A stretch of 7,936 nt of DNA from NCBI GenBank assembly GCA_947624425.1, contig CANQKG010000057.1, forward strand, positions 1-7,936, in the 5' to 3' direction. The notes under the pieces were generated by a model. The model made no database searches. It was not told where the DNA came from and saw only the letters and a program-made list of their open reading frames with translations. Both the position numbers and the translations under genes were made by a program. Below, one piece after another: positions 1 through 6,144 of the stretch; position 1 is the stretch's first letter; every line of letters starts with the position of its first letter. The DNA is from an uncultured Clostridia bacterium. Its GTDB lineage: Bacteria > Bacillota > Clostridia > Oscillospirales > Ruminococcaceae.

Positions 1-569
1 CGCAGGACACATTGTCAATCCTCAAAGCATTGGAGCTGACCCACGGCAGGCTTTTGATTCCGGTGGTCTGGAACAGCAGCGGGTATGAGCGAGTGGAAAC
101 GCTGCGTATGCTGGAAGGGTATGTGTCGGTCTACCTGCCCGACTTAAAATTCTGCGATCCCGCGCTGTCGGCGCAGTGCGCCGCCGCACCCGATTATTTT
201 GAAACGGCGCTCGCGGCAATTCGGGAGATGCACCGGCAAACGGGCGCGGCACGGCTCAAAAACGGGGTTTTGCAAAAAGGGGTGCTGGTGCGGCATCTGG
301 TACTGCCCGCGCACCGCAAAGACAGTATCGCTTTGCTTAGAAAGCTGGCAGAGGCGGTACCGCCTTCTGATATTTTTCTCAGTATCATGCGGCAGTACAC
401 GCCCTGCGGCGTGCCGGTACTGCCGGAGCTTTCCCGCCGCGTCACCAGCTTTGAGTATGACAGCGTTTGCGCTGTTGCCGGTGAATTGGGCTTCGGGGAG
501 GTCTATATTCAGGATAAGGCGTCCGCAGATATGGCTTATCTGCCAAATTTTTCACTGCGCGGCGTATAG
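1..569 (+). CDS. PflX-like radical SAM protein (COG1313 type), 3' part only
   Basis: The reading frame is already open at the left edge (first complete codon at position 3), so the true start lies outside the window and the TTG at 12 is internal. About 188 residues are visible. They match the C-terminal two thirds of the PflX-like family (COG1313), relatives of the pyruvate formate-lyase activating enzyme: a PVVWNSSGYE segment, then VYLPDLKFCDP, then GVLVRHLVLP, and near the end FGEVYIQDKAS. The family's CxxxCxxC iron-sulphur cluster motif would be upstream and cannot be checked here. Family members are cytoplasmic SAM-dependent radical enzymes whose substrates are mostly unknown; no substrate is assigned here. 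The stop codon (567-569) overlaps the ribosome binding site of the next gene, which points to an operon with the beta-helix protein. Family assignment is firm; function is not. Confidence 0.88.
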   Translation, partial: QDTLSILKALELTHGRLLIPVVWNSSGYERVETLRMLEGYVSVYLPDLKFCDPALSAQCAAAPDYFETALAAIREMHRQTGAARLKNGVLQKGVLVRHLVLPAHRKDSIALLRKLAEAVPPSDIFLSIMRQYTPCGVPVLPELSRRVTSFEYDSVCAVAGELGFGEVYIQDKASADMAYLPNFSLRGV

Positions 570-573
570 GAGG
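568..573 (+). promoter_or_regulatory. Ribosome binding site of beta-helix gene, overlapping upstream stop
   Basis: AGGAGG lies 7 nt before the ATG at 581 and its first two bases are the last two of the upstream TAG stop. The arrangement fixes the start of the downstream gene and suggests translational coupling of the two genes. Confidence 0.85.
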
Positions 574-580
574 TTATAGA

Positions 581-1666
581 ATGGAAGGGATCTTCAATAT
601 CATGGATTTCGGCGCCAAGCCGGACGGCAAGACCGATTCGACCGCGGCGATCCAGGCGGCGATCGACGCCGCGGCGGAAATACCCGGCACTGTTGTGGTG
701 CCGCCCGGCGTGTTCCTCTGCGCCGATCTGCAAATGAAGCCCGGCGTGCGGATCGAGGGGAAATCGGCATGGCGGTTTCGCGGAGCGGGTCAGTCGATCC
801 TGCAACTGAGCCGTCCGGACGCCACCTGCCTCATCAATATTTCCGGTGCGGTCGGCTGTTCGATTGCCGGATTGTCTCTGCTGGGCGGACATCTGGGGGA
901 GAATGTCCACGGCGTCTATCTGCATTTTGATTATTTCGGCAACGGCAGGCAGGAGGATACACCCACCATTGACGACTGCTTTATCGAAAAATTCAGCGGT
1001 GACGGCGTGCATCTCTACCGCGTCTGGTGCTTCTCGATCCGGCACAGCATGATCTGTCGGAACAAGAAAAACGGACTGCTGGTCTGGGGCTGGGACGGCT
1101 TTCTGTCCGATAACTGGTTCACCGGAAACTATCAGTGCGGGCTTGCCTGCGCGCCCGAGGCAAAATCGCTCACCTGCACCGGCAATCGAATCGAGTGGAA
1201 CGGAGGCGCCGGCTTCGATCTGCGGCATACCAATGCGGTCAATGTCACCGGCAACTATTTTGACCGGAGCGGTCGCACCGGTATCGACATCTGGAACGAT
1301 GACTCGGTGCAGTCGATCAATATCACCATCACCGGCAATATCATCTACCGCAACGGGAAGAATAAGCTGAATGCGGAGGATAAGTCGGAGTGCAGCCAGC
1401 TTCGGATGCGCCGCTGCGCGAATGTCACGGTGTCGGGCAACTGCTTTGCAGTCGGTACAGACGATCAGGGCATGGGCGCCGCTTCGCCGAAATACGGCGT
1501 GGTGTATGAGCAGCTTTGCGGCTGCGTGATGCAGGGGAATGTGATGGAGCACGGTATGCTGGAGGAAGCGTTCGTCGATCTCGGCGGACATACCGGCGCG
1601 GTGATCGTCAAGGATAACGCCGGCGACCCGGTCGGCGACGACCCCCAACTGATCGCCCATTTCTAA
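581..1666 (+). CDS. Right-handed parallel beta-helix protein, pectate-lyase-3-like
   Basis: A 361-residue protein with a perfect Shine-Dalgarno before its ATG. The N-terminus (residues 5-60) carries the typical Pectate_lyase_3 / GH28-like opening: MDFGAKPDGKTDSTAAIQAA, then VVVPPGVF and KPGVRIEG. From about residue 90 to 345 it is built of short beta-helix coils with recurring TGN/SGN turns (TGNRIEWNGG, VTGNYFDRSG, ITGNIIYRNG, VSGNCF). Such folds bind, cut or epimerise polysaccharides, but catalytic residues cannot be assigned from the sequence alone. There is no signal peptide or membrane helix, so a cytoplasmic location is inferred, unusual for a polysaccharide lyase. Several cysteines (for example 93, 133, 150, 159, 186, 190, 199) also fit a reducing compartment. 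It is the second gene after the radical SAM gene and ends before a strong terminator. Fold confident; substrate unknown. Confidence 0.85.
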   Translation: MEGIFNIMDFGAKPDGKTDSTAAIQAAIDAAAEIPGTVVVPPGVFLCADLQMKPGVRIEGKSAWRFRGAGQSILQLSRPDATCLINISGAVGCSIAGLSLLGGHLGENVHGVYLHFDYFGNGRQEDTPTIDDCFIEKFSGDGVHLYRVWCFSIRHSMICRNKKNGLLVWGWDGFLSDNWFTGNYQCGLACAPEAKSLTCTGNRIEWNGGAGFDLRHTNAVNVTGNYFDRSGRTGIDIWNDDSVQSINITITGNIIYRNGKNKLNAEDKSECSQLRMRRCANVTVSGNCFAVGTDDQGMGAASPKYGVVYEQLCGCVMQGNVMEHGMLEEAFVDLGGHTGAVIVKDNAGDPVGDDPQLIAHF

Positions 1667-1675
1667 GCGGAATGT

Positions 1676-1724
1676 AAAAAAGCAACATCGGCAAGGGTCA
1701 TATGACCCTTGCCGATGTTTTGTT
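1676..1724. terminator. Bidirectional rho-independent terminator between convergent genes
   Basis: Positions 1684-1719 are a perfect 36-bp palindrome centred on CATATG. An A-run (1676-1681) precedes it and a T-rich run (TTTTGTTTT) follows it, so it reads as a hairpin with a U-tract on both strands. It sits 17 bp after the beta-helix stop and 22 bp after the stop of the minus-strand dockerin gene, where a shared terminator is expected. Confidence 0.85.
1677..1721. repeat. 45-bp dispersed palindromic repeat, copy 1
   Basis: These 45 bases recur at 6226-6270 in the same orientation with a single difference (A at 1685, G at 6234). Identity covers both hairpin arms and both flanking A/T runs but not the sequence beyond. 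The other copy lies on the far side of the two LRR genes. Confidence 0.9.
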
Positions 1725-1740
1725 TTCCTCCCGTCAGTGA

Positions 1741-3558
1741 TCACAATCCGACTGCCATGCGCAGAACCGCCAGAGCGTCGGTTACCGTCACGCCGTTCAT
1801 ACCGTCTATATCGGCGTTGTCGACCGGAGTGCTCAGCCCTACCGCCATACGGAGGATCGCCAGCGCGTCGGTGACGCTCACCTTCCCGTCCCCGTCGATG
1901 TCACCGGGGATATTTTTTGGCGGTTGCGACGGTTCTGACAGGGTAACAAAGGTGATACGGTTTGCTTTTGCATATGCTTCTGCGCAGCTTCCTTTATAAC
2001 CGTAAATGGTAAGTTGATTGCAATTGTCGAAGGCTTTCTGTCCAATCCATGTTGTGCTTTTCGGAATTGTGACAGAAGTAAGCCCGATACAGACAGAAAA
2101 GGCATATTCGTCAATCGAGATTACGCTTTTCGGAATTGTGACAGAAGTGAGTGCGGTACATCCGGCAAATGCCCATTCTCCGATTTCCGTTATACTGCCC
2201 GAAACGGTGAGCGAAACCAATTCTGTGCATCCGAAAAATGCTGCCAAATCAATCTTAGACACATTGCCTAAAATAGTAACGGAAGTCAAACCGGTAGCAG
2301 AAAAAGCATAACGACCTATTTCAACTACGCTGTCCGGAATAATAACGGAAGTAAGATCTATACGGTTCAGAAAGGCATCCTGTCCTATTTTGGTTACAAT
2401 ATGACCATCCAAAGTGCCGGGGATCGTCACAGCTCCGCCGGAACCTAGATATTTTGTGATGGTTGCTGTATTGTCAAGATTGACAGAATAATCAAAAAGC
2501 CGAGTTGCCCGATAATGTGCATATAAAGTTTGGTTTTTGGTATCGGTGAATATCGTACTTTCCGTTATTTTTTCTCCGCCGTTCGGCTCAGTATACCATC
2601 CTTCAAATTCATATCCGTTTCGGGTTGGCGTTGGCAGTGTTCCGTACTTTCTGCCACGCAGGGTGTTGATGCTGCCGGTTGAGCAATTCCCACCATTAGG
2701 CTGCAAACTTACCTGATAATTTCCGCTTGTCACAAATTCTTTCTTTCCGCTGGAAAACCGATCAGAGCCTGCCCAAATATAGATTTCATACTGATAAACC
2801 GTACCCTTTTGCAATGTGATGCCAAGCTCACTGTTTGCATTAAACCATATATGGACATTATCCCTTCGCACATAACCGGCGTTCATAGACTCGGTATGTT
2901 CCTTGATCACTTTACCGCTGTAGTCCCATATCGTACATCCGATCGTAGGAATATACACACCGCCCGGGTTGCGGACACGGGCTTCCAGTTGAATATTGGT
3001 TTCGTTGAGTACAGACGGGGCGTCTACTTCGATCCATGGATTTTGTGCCGGAGCCGCTGTAGACAAACTTTGCACTGTGTTTCCGGGCATATGGTAAATA
3101 TAGGTTATTCGGCTCCGAAGTGCAGAAAGACTTTGATTATCATGCCAATGAACTTGGTTAGTATTTCCATGATTACAATCAACATATGACACCTGATTTG
3201 CGGCGATGTTTAAATCAGTGATCACAACAGTGTGATTGTCATTGTCTACCCTAAGCCAGTCACCAACATACAATTCTGCGTTTTGATTTCTATTTTCACC
3301 AATATTGCCTTTTGGGCGAATGCCAAATATTCTTTCAAACACCAAAGTGCCAAATGCCCAACAGCCGGTTCCGTAGTAATTCTGATAAAGCCAATTATCG
3401 TCCATATATCTGCCTTCGGGGAACTCATTTCGCAAACCATTGATGATTGATTTCATTTCAGCTGCGCCGGGTGTTGCCGCTGCCACTTGTAAGGGCAATA
3501 CAATGATTGCTCCGACAAGAATAAGGCAGCTTAAAAATACAGATACGATTTTTTTCAT
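1741..3558 (-). CDS. Secreted papain-like amidase / InlB repeat / LRR / dockerin protein
   Basis: 605 residues from the ATG at 3558, chosen because it follows GGGAGG by 8 nt and starts a clean signal peptide (MKKIVSVFLSCLILVGAIIV, cleavage near AAA at 26-28). Domains in order: residues about 35-158, a papain/CHAP-like cysteine hydrolase with GTGCWAFG (Cys66), NHTVVI (His109) and VDCNH (Asp127/His130) as likely active-site elements; about 172-278, a beta-sandwich-like linker not recognised as a named family; 281-349, an InlB/Flg_new type repeat (GYEFEGWYTEPNGG, TLYAHY); 355-390, an LRR cap (ITKYLGSGG, VTIPGTL); 391-520, about five BspA-type LRR repeats; 552-605, a dockerin-like pair. The first dockerin loop, DIDGDGKVSVTDA, has Asp ligands; the second has Met587 in place of a ligand. 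Likely an exported wall- or glycan-active protein held by a cohesin partner not seen here. Hydrolase substrate unknown. Confidence 0.9.
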   Translation of the reverse strand: MKKIVSVFLSCLILVGAIIVLPLQVAAATPGAAEMKSIINGLRNEFPEGRYMDDNWLYQNYYGTGCWAFGTLVFERIFGIRPKGNIGENRNQNAELYVGDWLRVDNDNHTVVITDLNIAANQVSYVDCNHGNTNQVHWHDNQSLSALRSRITYIYHMPGNTVQSLSTAAPAQNPWIEVDAPSVLNETNIQLEARVRNPGGVYIPTIGCTIWDYSGKVIKEHTESMNAGYVRRDNVHIWFNANSELGITLQKGTVYQYEIYIWAGSDRFSSGKKEFVTSGNYQVSLQPNGGNCSTGSINTLRGRKYGTLPTPTRNGYEFEGWYTEPNGGEKITESTIFTDTKNQTLYAHYRATRLFDYSVNLDNTATITKYLGSGGAVTIPGTLDGHIVTKIGQDAFLNRIDLTSVIIPDSVVEIGRYAFSATGLTSVTILGNVSKIDLAAFFGCTELVSLTVSGSITEIGEWAFAGCTALTSVTIPKSVISIDEYAFSVCIGLTSVTIPKSTTWIGQKAFDNCNQLTIYGYKGSCAEAYAKANRITFVTLSEPSQPPKNIPGDIDGDGKVSVTDALAILRMAVGLSTPVDNADIDGMNGVTVTDALAVLRMAVGL

Positions 3559-3566
3559 TTTGTTTT

Positions 3567-3572
3567 CCTCCC
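3567..3572 (-). promoter_or_regulatory. Ribosome binding site of the dockerin/LRR gene
   Basis: Minus-strand GGGAGG, 8 nt before the ATG at 3558. It decides against the in-frame upstream ATG at 3615, which would place part of the protein in promoter DNA. Confidence 0.85.
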
Positions 3573-3589
3573 GTTTTTGTGATATTGGT

Positions 3590-3618
3590 ATCATAGCAAA
3601 GGTTCGGTGAAACATGGT
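3590..3618 (-). promoter_or_regulatory. Extended -10 promoter for dockerin/LRR gene
   Basis: On the minus strand TGCTATGAT gives a good -10 (TATGAT, 3595-3590) with the TGn extension. At 17-bp spacing the -35 position reads ACCATG, a poor match, and it touches a perfect dyad. A weak -35 beside a dyad suggests control by a DNA-binding protein. A second small dyad, TGATA-4 bp-TATCA (3580-3593), overlaps the -10. Confidence 0.65.
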
Positions 3619-3633
3619 CGCTTTGAAAGCGAC
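3617..3633. promoter_or_regulatory. 17-bp dyad GTCGCTTTGAAAGCGAC, copy A (candidate operator)
   Basis: Perfect inverted repeat with 8-bp arms around one central base, 21 bp upstream of the -10 box. It is identical in sequence and spacing at 5924-5940. It is a candidate binding site for a dimeric regulator; which one is unknown. Confidence 0.6.
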
Positions 3634-3688
3634 ATTTCATCGGATCGGGTGATTTGGATGGTGATACCAAAACTTTCTTTGTTTTCCG

Positions 3689-5863
3689 TTAGTTCGTCTG
3701 TTGCTGGCATACTCTGCGGGCAACCACAATGCCGATCACGCCGGCGATCAGCAAAATGATAGGTACGGCTGTAAAATCGATCCTCCTGCCGATGGATGAG
3801 CCGAGACCCTCAAAATAACTGTTGGTTGCAAACCAGATTTTCAGGGAAGCCACAACAATCAGTGCAAACACAGATTCAATGATCGCCGTAACGGATGCTT
3901 TTATAATATAGTCGACTGCTTCTTTTCTTTGCTCCACTGCCATAATACATCCGCGTATGATAAAATAAAGCATAATGGCAGACAGCCCGAGCATCAATAC
4001 ATAGACGATCCAGCCAGCTGTTGTGATTTCTTCCAGCAAGCTGTCATCGAGGATATAAGAGAACAAATCGTCAAAGGAAGACAAACCGTCAAACAGATTA
4101 TACAGATTGTAAATATGATAGCCCGTGCCGGCTACAGTAAACCATTTGGATAAAAGCAGTATCAAATACAAAACCGGAAATGCCGCCAAACAGAGATATT
4201 GTGTGCTGATGGAAACGCTTCGTCCCAATATCCGGCTGCTTTCTTTCCTTTTTTCTGCCTGCTCTGCTTGCTCCCTCTGCTCTGTTTGCCTCATCTGTTC
4301 CAGCAGCTTCATCAATTCTGTCGGTTCTTCTGTTTGCTCCTCGGTTTGTTCTTCAGCCGGTTGCTCTGCCTGTTCCATCAGTTCCATTAGCTCTATCGGC
4401 TCTGTCGGTTTTGTCTCTGCGTCGCAATGGGGGCAATACCCTAACTCATCCAACCGTTCTCCGCATTTGGAACAATACACATCCATGTTGTTGTCCTCCT
4501 GTTCTATGATGTTATCCTCCTGTTCTATGATAGAGTTGTTTTGCTTCTTTTTCCTGCCTTTTCCGCTGAAATACAGCACGATTACCACAACGATTGCAGC
4601 AAGCAAAATGATAGGCAGAAGCTGAATCAGTATAGGCAAGACCAGTGAGTTTGGTTCCATATACATATCGGCATCGATGAGGGGATCGTTACCTGTTCCG
4701 ATGTCTATTCTTTCCCACTTCATCCAACTGTCTCCATAGTACACATCGGAAAGCTTTGTACAGCCTGAAAAAGCATATTGGCCAATTTTGGTCACGCTGT
4801 CGGGAATTGTGATCGAAATAAGCTTAGTACAGCCAAAAAAGGCATATTGGCCAATTTCGGTCACGCTGTCAGGGATTGTGACCGAAGTAAGTCTATTGTG
4901 ATCATTAAAGGCAGAATTGCCAATCATAGTCACAGTGTGATCGCCCAGTGTGTCGGGAATAGTGACGTCTCCGCCGGAGCCTAAATATTTAGTGATAGAG
5001 GCGGTGCCGTCATCTTTTACTTTATACTCGTAGTTGCTTGAACTCGTGTCAGTTGCTGCCGAGAAACGCGATGACACGGAAGAGGACGGTGCAAAGGAAT
5101 TGGTGTGTATGGTGGCGTTGGTGAGGGGGCCATCACTCCCCAAGATGTTTATGTTTTCCCATTCTGCCAAGCTGCCTTCATAGTATACATCGGTAAGCTT
5201 TGTGCAGCCTGAAAAAGCACCATCGTCAATTGTAGTCACGCTGTCGGGAAGGGTGACTGAGGTAAGTCTGGTGCAGTCGGAAAAGGCACTCCAGCCAATC
5301 TCGGTCACGCTGTCGGGAATGGTGACTGAGGTAAGCCCGGTGCAGTTCGAAAAGGCATGGCTATCAATCGTGGTCACACTGTCGGGAATGTCAACCGAGG
5401 CAAGCCCGGTGCAACTGTAAAAGGCATTCATGCCGATTGTGGTCACGCTGTCGGGAATATCAACCGAGGTAAGCCTGGTGCAGTTCGAAAAGGCATAGCT
5501 ATCAATCGTAGTCACGCCATCTCCGATATCGACCGAGGTAAGTCTGGTGCAACCGGAAAAGGCAAAATCGCCAATCTTGGTCACACTGTCGGGAATATCG
5601 ATTGAAGTGAGCCCGATGCAACCGGAAAAGGCGAAGCTTTCAATCGTGGATACAGTGCGATCGCCCAATGTGCCGGGAATGGTGACGTCTCCGCCGGAAC
5701 CGGTGTATTTGGTGATCTTGGCAGTGCCATCATCGTTGATCGAATATCCATATTCCCCCGAAGTTGCGGCTGCGGTGGGGAGTGGGGTGAGGATACCCCA
5801 CACCGAGAGGGTCAGGCAGAGGGAGAGGAAAAACGTCCCTGTCCGTTTGAAAATCTGTCTCAT
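3689..5863 (-). CDS. LRR surface protein with cytoplasmic zinc ribbon and five membrane helices
   Basis: 724 residues from the ATG at 5863 (GGAAGG upstream; a clean signal peptide with cleavage near AAA at 31-33). Order: 38-72, LRR cap; 73-226, about seven BspA-type 23-residue LRRs (AFSGCTxLTSVxIPDSVTxI); 278-312, a second cap; 313-376, about three more LRRs; 407-432, a membrane helix followed by a basic stop-transfer stretch (GKGRKKK); 464-480, a zinc ribbon (Cys464, 467, 477, 480; CSKCG and CPHC); about 486-540, a Glu/Gln-rich likely coiled coil; then four hydrophobic helices near 556-578, 617-640, 653-677 and 699-715. Predicted topology: LRRs outside, zinc ribbon and coil inside, C-terminus inside. 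The parts are known but this combination I do not recognise; it could be a receptor or scaffold, or a fusion of two proteins (see internal start at 4484-4500). No catalytic domain seen. No clear terminator separates it from the dockerin gene, so read-through is possible. Confidence 0.9.
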   Translation of the reverse strand: MRQIFKRTGTFFLSLCLTLSVWGILTPLPTAAATSGEYGYSINDDGTAKITKYTGSGGDVTIPGTLGDRTVSTIESFAFSGCIGLTSIDIPDSVTKIGDFAFSGCTRLTSVDIGDGVTTIDSYAFSNCTRLTSVDIPDSVTTIGMNAFYSCTGLASVDIPDSVTTIDSHAFSNCTGLTSVTIPDSVTEIGWSAFSDCTRLTSVTLPDSVTTIDDGAFSGCTKLTDVYYEGSLAEWENINILGSDGPLTNATIHTNSFAPSSSVSSRFSAATDTSSSNYEYKVKDDGTASITKYLGSGGDVTIPDTLGDHTVTMIGNSAFNDHNRLTSVTIPDSVTEIGQYAFFGCTKLISITIPDSVTKIGQYAFSGCTKLSDVYYGDSWMKWERIDIGTGNDPLIDADMYMEPNSLVLPILIQLLPIILLAAIVVVIVLYFSGKGRKKKQNNSIIEQEDNIIEQEDNNMDVYCSKCGERLDELGYCPHCDAETKPTEPIELMELMEQAEQPAEEQTEEQTEEPTELMKLLEQMRQTEQREQAEQAEKRKESSRILGRSVSISTQYLCLAAFPVLYLILLLSKWFTVAGTGYHIYNLYNLFDGLSSFDDLFSYILDDSLLEEITTAGWIVYVLMLGLSAIMLYFIIRGCIMAVEQRKEAVDYIIKASVTAIIESVFALIVVASLKIWFATNSYFEGLGSSIGRRIDFTAVPIILLIAGVIGIVVARRVCQQQTN
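4484..4500 (-). promoter_or_regulatory. Internal Shine-Dalgarno and ATG at the zinc-ribbon boundary
   Basis: Inside the LRR/zinc-ribbon gene, minus-strand AGGAGGA (4500-4494) stands 7 nt before an in-frame ATG (4486-4484, Met460). The peptide beginning there, MDVYCSKCGERL, looks like the natural N-terminus of a free zinc-ribbon membrane protein. Initiation here would give a 265-residue product with the zinc ribbon, coil and four membrane helices but no LRRs. The site is seen directly; its use is inferred. Confidence 0.5.
4494..4535 (-). repeat. 21-bp tandem duplication (2 copies) encoding IIEQEDN twice
   Basis: 4494-4514 and 4515-4535 are near-identical 21-bp units, encoding the heptad IIEQEDN twice just before the zinc ribbon. 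Each unit carries AGGAGGA, so the duplication copies the internal Shine-Dalgarno; only the copy next to Met460 has an ATG at a useful distance. Confidence 0.85.
4736..4927 (-). repeat. 69-bp LRR-coding tandem repeats, second block (about 3 units)
   Basis: Encodes residues 313-376 of the 724-aa protein. Successive units of about 69 bp encode the 23-residue LRR and resemble each other closely in DNA sequence, especially the segments encoding IPDSVTxIGQYAF. The cap sequence before this block is also a duplicate of the cap of the first block. Confidence 0.8.
5186..5647 (-). repeat. 69-bp LRR-coding tandem repeats, first block (about 7 units)
   Basis: Encodes residues 73-226. Adjacent 69-bp units share long DNA matches, for example around 5350 and 5490, where GTTCGAAAAGGCAT plus a following CTATCAATCGT recurs. 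The near-identity implies recent unit duplication or gene conversion and a potential for copy-number change in steps of 23 residues without frameshift. Confidence 0.85.
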
Positions 5864-5896
5864 TGCGATTCTTCCTTCCGTTTTTGTGATATTGGT

Positions 5897-5925
5897 ATCA
5901 TAGCAAAGGTTTGGGGAAACATGGT
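5897..5925 (-). promoter_or_regulatory. Extended -10 promoter for the LRR/zinc-ribbon gene
   Basis: Minus-strand TGCTATGAT with -10 TATGAT at 5902-5897 and a weak -35 (ACCATG) at 17-bp spacing, the same as at the downstream LRR gene. It would give a 5' leader of about 25-30 nt before the ATG at 5863. Confidence 0.65.
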
Positions 5926-5940
5926 CGCTTTGAAAGCGAC
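5924..5940. promoter_or_regulatory. 17-bp dyad GTCGCTTTGAAAGCGAC, copy B (candidate operator)
   Basis: Perfect dyad identical to 3617-3633 and at the same distance from the -10 box, overlapping the edge of the -35 position. Candidate shared operator or activator site of the LRR pair. Confidence 0.6.
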
Positions 5941-6004
5941 ATTTCATCGGATCGGGTGATTCGGACGGCGATATCCGCTTCACGGCGATCCTTCCTTTCC
6001 GTTT

Positions 6005-6042
6005 CGGCTAATGTCAAAAGGTATACTTTTTGACATTAGCCG
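6005..6042. repeat. 38-bp palindrome with AAGTATACTT-type core, copy 1
   Basis: 19-bp arms with one mismatch (G6020 opposite T6027), centred between 6023 and 6024. The inner 20 bases, TCAAAAGGTATACTTTTTGA, match the centre of the palindrome at 6148-6173 except for one base. No T-run follows on either strand, so it is not an intrinsic terminator. It lies about 100 bp upstream of the 724-aa gene's promoter. It could be a regulator site or the end of a small mobile repeat. Confidence 0.75.
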
Positions 6043-6101
6043 GTCGAAAAGCAAAAAATGAGAAAGTTTTCAAAAAAGCAGTCAAAAAATCTCGAAAATG
6101 C

Positions 6102-6130
6102 TTGCGTTTACCGCTAATTTGTGGTATGAT
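6102..6130 (+). promoter_or_regulatory. Sigma-A-type promoter, plus strand, in the gene-poor region
   Basis: TTGCGT (6102-6107), a 17-bp spacer and TATGAT (6125-6130), with expected start of transcription near 6137. No convincing coding region follows before the terminator at 6226-6270. The palindrome at 6148-6173 would lie about 11-37 nt into the transcript, a position suited to repression. Confidence 0.6.
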
Positions 6131-6144
6131 AAGCGGGAAAAACG

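Larger units (their letters stand above)
3571..3668 (-). repeat. 98-bp duplicated upstream cassette, copy A
   Basis: This stretch matches 5878-5975 at 92 of 98 positions with no gaps (differences at 3605, 3608, 3655, 3659, 3662, 3667). It spans the extended -10 promoter, the 17-bp dyad and about 35 bp further upstream. Each copy ends next to the start of one of the two LRR genes, so the pair probably shares regulation. Confidence 0.93.
5878..5975 (-). repeat. 98-bp duplicated upstream cassette, copy B
   Basis: Second copy of the cassette at 3571-3668 (92 of 98 identical), immediately upstream of the 724-aa LRR gene. The -10 box, the 17-bp dyad and their 21-bp separation are unchanged; the differences fall between or outside them. 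Confidence 0.93.

Noticed and set aside
536..1744. A 402-codon open frame on the minus strand opposite the beta-helix gene
   Set aside because: It has no recognisable domain or ribosome binding site, is rich in Asp/His/Ala/Arg as expected of an antisense frame of a GC-rich gene, and the plus-strand gene has clear family motifs and a perfect Shine-Dalgarno.
5186..5647. Regularly spaced repeats resembling a CRISPR array
   Set aside because: They are 69-bp in-frame units encoding the 23-residue LRR motif, without unique spacers between identical repeats.
5864..5983. N-terminal extension of the 724-aa protein to an ATG at 5983 (and similarly 3559-3615 for the dockerin protein)
   Set aside because: The extensions run through the -10 box or the leader and would bury the signal peptides. 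In the two cassette copies the extended frame is in register with only one of the two genes. Four of the six differences between copies are synonymous in this frame, but six sites are too few to argue that it is coding.
6005..6042. Palindrome as an intrinsic terminator
   Set aside because: No T-run follows the hairpin on either strand, and no gene ends just before it.
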